Source: Mesorhizobium sp. RMAD-H1 (lineage in GTDB: Bacteria; Pseudomonadota; Alphaproteobacteria; Rhizobiales; Rhizobiaceae). Taken from it: 64,000 nucleotides of DNA. Shown here piece after piece: positions 61,212-64,000 of the stretch. A model generated the notes under the pieces. It searched no databases and was not told where the DNA came from. It worked only from the letters and a program-made list of their open reading frames with translations. Both the position numbers and the translations under genes were made by a program. Every line of letters starts with the position of its first letter. The first letter of the stretch is position 1. Location of the stretch: contig NZ_JACHWN010000009.1 of assembly GCF_014191375.1 (NCBI RefSeq), forward strand, positions 186,001 through 250,000, read 5' to 3'.

Positions 61212-61280
61212 GCCGCTCCTTTTCGCGGATATCGAGCGGAAAATCGCTTCGCATTTCCCACCTTCTCCTTGAGCAAATCC

Positions 61281-61302
61281 TCGCGCAAGCTTCGCGAGCT
61301 AT
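61281..61302 (+). promoter_or_regulatory. Flagellar operon box, flhA copy
   Basis: TCGCGCAAGCT is followed directly by TCGCGAGCTAT, ending 27 bp before the flhA start. This is the copy in which the two 11-bp halves are most alike and with the fliF copy it defines the consensus. Confidence 0.72.
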
Positions 61303-61329
61303 TCTCCCGGATCATCACGGGAGAAGAAT

Positions 61330-63420
61330 GTGCAGCAGAGTGCGATCAAATCATTCGGCGAAAAGGGCTTCCTGACGGGCAGCGATATCGGCTTCGCGGC
61401 CGGCATCGTCATCATCCTTACCGTCCTGTTCCTGCCTGTCCCGCCGCTGATCCTCGATATCGGCCTTGCCTTCTCGATCGCCTTTTCGGTGCTGATCCTG
61501 ATGGTTTCGCTGTGGATTCAGCGGCCGCTCGATTTCTCGGCCTTCCCGACCGTGCTGCTGATCGCGACGATGATGCGGCTGTCGCTCAACATCGCCACGA
61601 CGCGCGTCATCCTCACCCATGGCAATGAGGGCTATACGGCGGCGGGCCATGTCATCCATGGCTTCTCGCAATTCGTCATGGGCGGCGATTTCGTCATCGG
61701 CATTGTCGTCTTCTGCATCCTGATCATCGTCAACTTCCTCGTCATCACCAAGGGCGCGACCCGCATCGCGGAGGTGGGCGCACGCTTCACGCTTGATGCC
61801 ATCCCCGGCAAGCAGATGGCGATCGATGCGGACCTTTCCTCCGGCCTGATCGACGAGAAGCAGGCGCAGCACCGCCGGCGGGAGCTGGAAGAGGAGAGTT
61901 CCTTCTTCGGCTCCATGGACGGTGCATCGAAATTCGTCCGCGGTGATGCCATCGCCGGTCTCATCATCACGACCGTGAATATCTTCGGCGGCATCGTCAT
62001 CGGTGTCACCCGCCACGGGATGGATATCTCGCAGGCGGCCGACGTCTTTACCAAGCTTTCCGTCGGCGACGGTATTGTGACACAGATTCCCGCGCTGATC
62101 GTTTCGCTCGCGGCGGGCCTGCTCGTTTCCAAGGGCGGCACGCGCGGTTCGACCGACCAGGCGGTATTCGGCCAGCTTGGCGCCTATCCCAAGGCATTGT
62201 TCATCGCGGCGTTCCTGCTCTTCGTGCTCGGCATATTGCCCGGTCTTCCGGCCTTTCCATTCTTCATGCTGGCTGCTGCAATGGCTTTCGTCGGCTTCGC
62301 CATTCCGCGTCGCCTGGCTCGAAAGCGAGAGGCGGATCTGGCGGAAACGGTGAGGAAACAGCGACAGGCAGAGGAGGAGGAGCGCAATTCGGTCAAGGCA
62401 TCGCTGGAGACCGCGCAGATAGAGCTTTGCCTCGGCAAACAGCTTTCGACGCGGCTCCTCGCCTCGCAGGAGGAGCTTGTCCATCGCGTCAACAAGATGC
62501 GCAAGAAATTCGCGCTCGAATACGGCTTCGTCATCCCGGAGATCAAGGTCACGGATGATCTTTCGCTTGCGCCCAAGGCCTACCGCATCAAGATTCACGG
62601 CACGGCGGTTGCGTCGCATGAGCTGCGTGTGGGCGAAACGCTGGTCGTGCTTGGCGAGCGCACGCCGCCGGACGTACCGGGCGAGGAGATGCGCGAGCCG
62701 GCCTTCGGCATGCGGGCCTATTCCGTGCCGGAGACCTTCGCGGCGGAGCTGAAGCGCGACGGCTACATGACGGTCGACAATCTCTCGGTGCTGCTGACGC
62801 ATTTGAGCGAGATCATCCGCAACAATCTGGCGCAGCTCCTCTCCTACAAGGACATGCGCATCCTGCTCGACAGGCTCGGGCCGGAATACCGCAAGCTGCT
62901 CGACGATATCTGCCCCGGCCATCTTTCCTATTCAGGGCTGCAGGCGGTTCTGAAGCTCCTGCTCGCCGAGCGGGTCTCGATCCGCAACCTGCACCTCATC
63001 CTGGAGGCGATCGCCGAGATCGCGCCGCATGTGCGCCGCTCCGAGCTGATCGTCGAGCACGTGCGGATGCGCATGGCGCAGCAGATCTGCGGCGATCTCT
63101 CCGACAACGGGGTGCTCAATGTGCTGAGGCTTGGCAATCGCTGGGATCTGGTCTTCCATCAGAGCCTCAAACGGGACGCCAAGGGCGAAGTCATCGAATT
63201 CGATATCGATCCGCGCCTGCTCGAGCAATTCGGCTCCGAGGCGAGCGCGGCCATCCGCAAACATCTGGATGGCGGCGAGCGCTTCGTGCTGGTCGCTTCG
63301 CCCGAGGCGCGGCCCTATATCCGCATGATCATCGAGCGGCTCTTCGCCACGCTTTCCGTTCTCTCCCATGTGGAAATCGCCCGCGGCGTCGAAGTGAAGT
63401 CGCTCGGAACGATTTCCTGA
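61330..63420 (+). CDS. flhA: Flagellar export gate protein FlhA
   Basis: The largest gate subunit, 696 aa. Eight membrane helices fill about residues 20-335 ([40 protein letters not shown], the FHIPEP-type signature). The cytoplasmic C-terminal half binds export substrates ([20 protein letters not shown] region). The GTG at 61330 follows GGGAGAAG. Its own box suggests a separate promoter from flgE-fliQ. Confidence 0.96.
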   Translation: MQQSAIKSFGEKGFLTGSDIGFAAGIVIILTVLFLPVPPLILDIGLAFSIAFSVLILMVSLWIQRPLDFSAFPTVLLIATMMRLSLNIATTRVILTHGNEGYTAAGHVIHGFSQFVMGGDFVIGIVVFCILIIVNFLVITKGATRIAEVGARFTLDAIPGKQMAIDADLSSGLIDEKQAQHRRRELEEESSFFGSMDGASKFVRGDAIAGLIITTVNIFGGIVIGVTRHGMDISQAADVFTKLSVGDGIVTQIPALIVSLAAGLLVSKGGTRGSTDQAVFGQLGAYPKALFIAAFLLFVLGILPGLPAFPFFMLAAAMAFVGFAIPRRLARKREADLAETVRKQRQAEEEERNSVKASLETAQIELCLGKQLSTRLLASQEELVHRVNKMRKKFALEYGFVIPEIKVTDDLSLAPKAYRIKIHGTAVASHELRVGETLVVLGERTPPDVPGEEMREPAFGMRAYSVPETFAAELKRDGYMTVDNLSVLLTHLSEIIRNNLAQLLSYKDMRILLDRLGPEYRKLLDDICPGHLSYSGLQAVLKLLLAERVSIRNLHLILEAIAEIAPHVRRSELIVEHVRMRMAQQICGDLSDNGVLNVLRLGNRWDLVFHQSLKRDAKGEVIEFDIDPRLLEQFGSEASAAIRKHLDGGERFVLVASPEARPYIRMIIERLFATLSVLSHVEIARGVEVKSLGTIS

Positions 63421-63433
63421 GGGCGAAAGCCGC

Positions 63434-64000
63434 ATGCCTTTTTTGTCCGCATTCTCGCTGCCGCTCAACGAAATGGTGCTGACCGCGTTCCTGGTCTTTG
63501 CCAGGGTAGGGGCCTGCCTGATGGTGATGCCCGGAATATCAAGCCCGCGCATTCCGATGCAGGTTCGGCTTTTCCTGGCGCTTGCCTGCTCGCTCATGGT
63601 CGTTCCGCTGCTGGAGCCCCGGGTTGGAACCATGCTGGAGAATGTGCAACCCTGGACGATCTTGAGGCTGATCGCGTCGGAAAGCGTCGTCGGAGGGCTG
63701 ATCGGGATATTGGCGCGGATTTATTTCTGGGCGCTGCAGTTCATGGCAAGCGTCGTCGCGATAGCGATCGGCTATTCCGGTGCACCGGGCGGAGCGATCG
63801 AGGAGACGGAACCGCAGGCGACGATTGCCAACATCATCACGCTTTCCGCACTCTTCCTGTTCTTTGTCACCGACCTGCATCAGGAGGTGTTCCGGGCGCT
63901 GCTGTCCTCCTATTCCGTCATTCCGATCGACAGCGGATTGCGGCCCGACGCGGCTCTGGTGGATATTACCGACGCCTTCTCCCGCGCTTTTATCGGCACA
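63434..64000 (+). CDS. fliR: Flagellar export gate protein FliR, 3' end beyond the window
   Basis: An open frame starts at the ATG at 63434, 13 bp after flhA, and runs without a stop to the last base (189 codons visible of about 250 expected). The reading MPFLSAFSLPLNEMVLTAFL, then FARVGACLMVMPGISSPRIP and VQVRLFLALACSLMVVPLL-type helices, is typical of FliR. SGAPGGAIEETEPQATIANI is the conserved cytoplasmic loop. It is missing its C-terminus only because the window ends. Confidence 0.93.
   Translation, partial: MPFLSAFSLPLNEMVLTAFLVFARVGACLMVMPGISSPRIPMQVRLFLALACSLMVVPLLEPRVGTMLENVQPWTILRLIASESVVGGLIGILARIYFWALQFMASVVAIAIGYSGAPGGAIEETEPQATIANIITLSALFLFFVTDLHQEVFRALLSSYSVIPIDSGLRPDAALVDITDAFSRAFIGT

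Noticed and set aside
61351-62922. 523-codon leftward frame opposite flhA
   Set aside because: It mirrors the membrane helices of FlhA as charged residues; a shadow of the real gene.
1-64000. CRISPR arrays, insertion sequences, tRNA and rRNA genes
   Set aside because: No regularly spaced repeats, transposase-like frames, terminal inverted repeats or structural RNA signatures were found on either strand.

Overview
The window is GC-rich, gene-dense alphaproteobacterial DNA of the order Rhizobiales. Two regulators point to the Brucellaceae/Phyllobacteriaceae side of that order. One is a LuxR-type protein that closely resembles Brucella VjbR. The other is an OmpR-type protein that closely resembles Brucella FtcR (Rem in Sinorhizobium). 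FlaF/FlbT, MotC/MotE and a DUF1217 gene in the flagellar block also fit Rhizobiales. I cannot name genus or species from the sequence alone. No tRNA, rRNA, insertion sequence, prophage block or CRISPR array was seen.

Positions 1-30500 are mixed housekeeping and transport genes. They comprise: eda; a lone phage-type N-acetylmuramidase; trhO; a DUF533 protein; the molybdate operon modABC; a GNAT acetyltransferase; a His-rich zinc exporter of the CDF family; a DUF1007/NicO nickel-cobalt pair; a LysR regulator; ornithine decarboxylase behind a long structured leader that fits the alphaproteobacterial speF leader; and a second GNAT. A leftward five-gene operon follows (19906 to 13446): amidohydrolase, ethanolamine-type permease, glutamine-synthetase-like ligase, aldehyde dehydrogenase and iron alcohol dehydrogenase. 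An RpiR regulator is divergent from it. The gene set reads as gamma-glutamylation-dependent catabolism of an amino alcohol or polyamine. Next come gnd, a four-gene ABC importer, and an EmrAB-type efflux pair facing a TetR regulator across two palindromic operators.

Positions 30743-64000 are a flagellar gene block. The units are: vjbR-like regulator (+); motA-fliM-orf162-fliN-fliG-flhB (leftward); DUF1217-flgF-fliI-orf192; flgBC-fliE-flgGAI-motE-flgH-fliLP; fliC alone; fliF-fliH-like-motBC-fliK-transglycosylase; ftcR alone; flgEKL-flaF-flbT-flgD-fliQ; and flhA-fliR, with fliR running off the right edge. Together they encode the MS ring, C ring, export gate, rod, hook, filament, stator and regulators. 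No chemotaxis genes, fliJ or fliO are in the window.

The strongest non-coding signal is an 11-bp-period tandem box, first half close to TCGCGCAAGCT and second half close to TCGCGAGCTAT. It lies about 28-45 bp in front of all six structural flagellar operons and is missing in front of fliC and ftcR. It is a candidate FtcR/Rem operator or a dedicated promoter. The vjbR and ftcR upstream regions share a TCGAATATTC palindrome, and the ftcR upstream region also carries a GTTGCTCCCAA repeat with a 50-bp period. A 41-43 bp palindromic repeat occurs twice, once directly in front of the flagellin ribosome-binding site.
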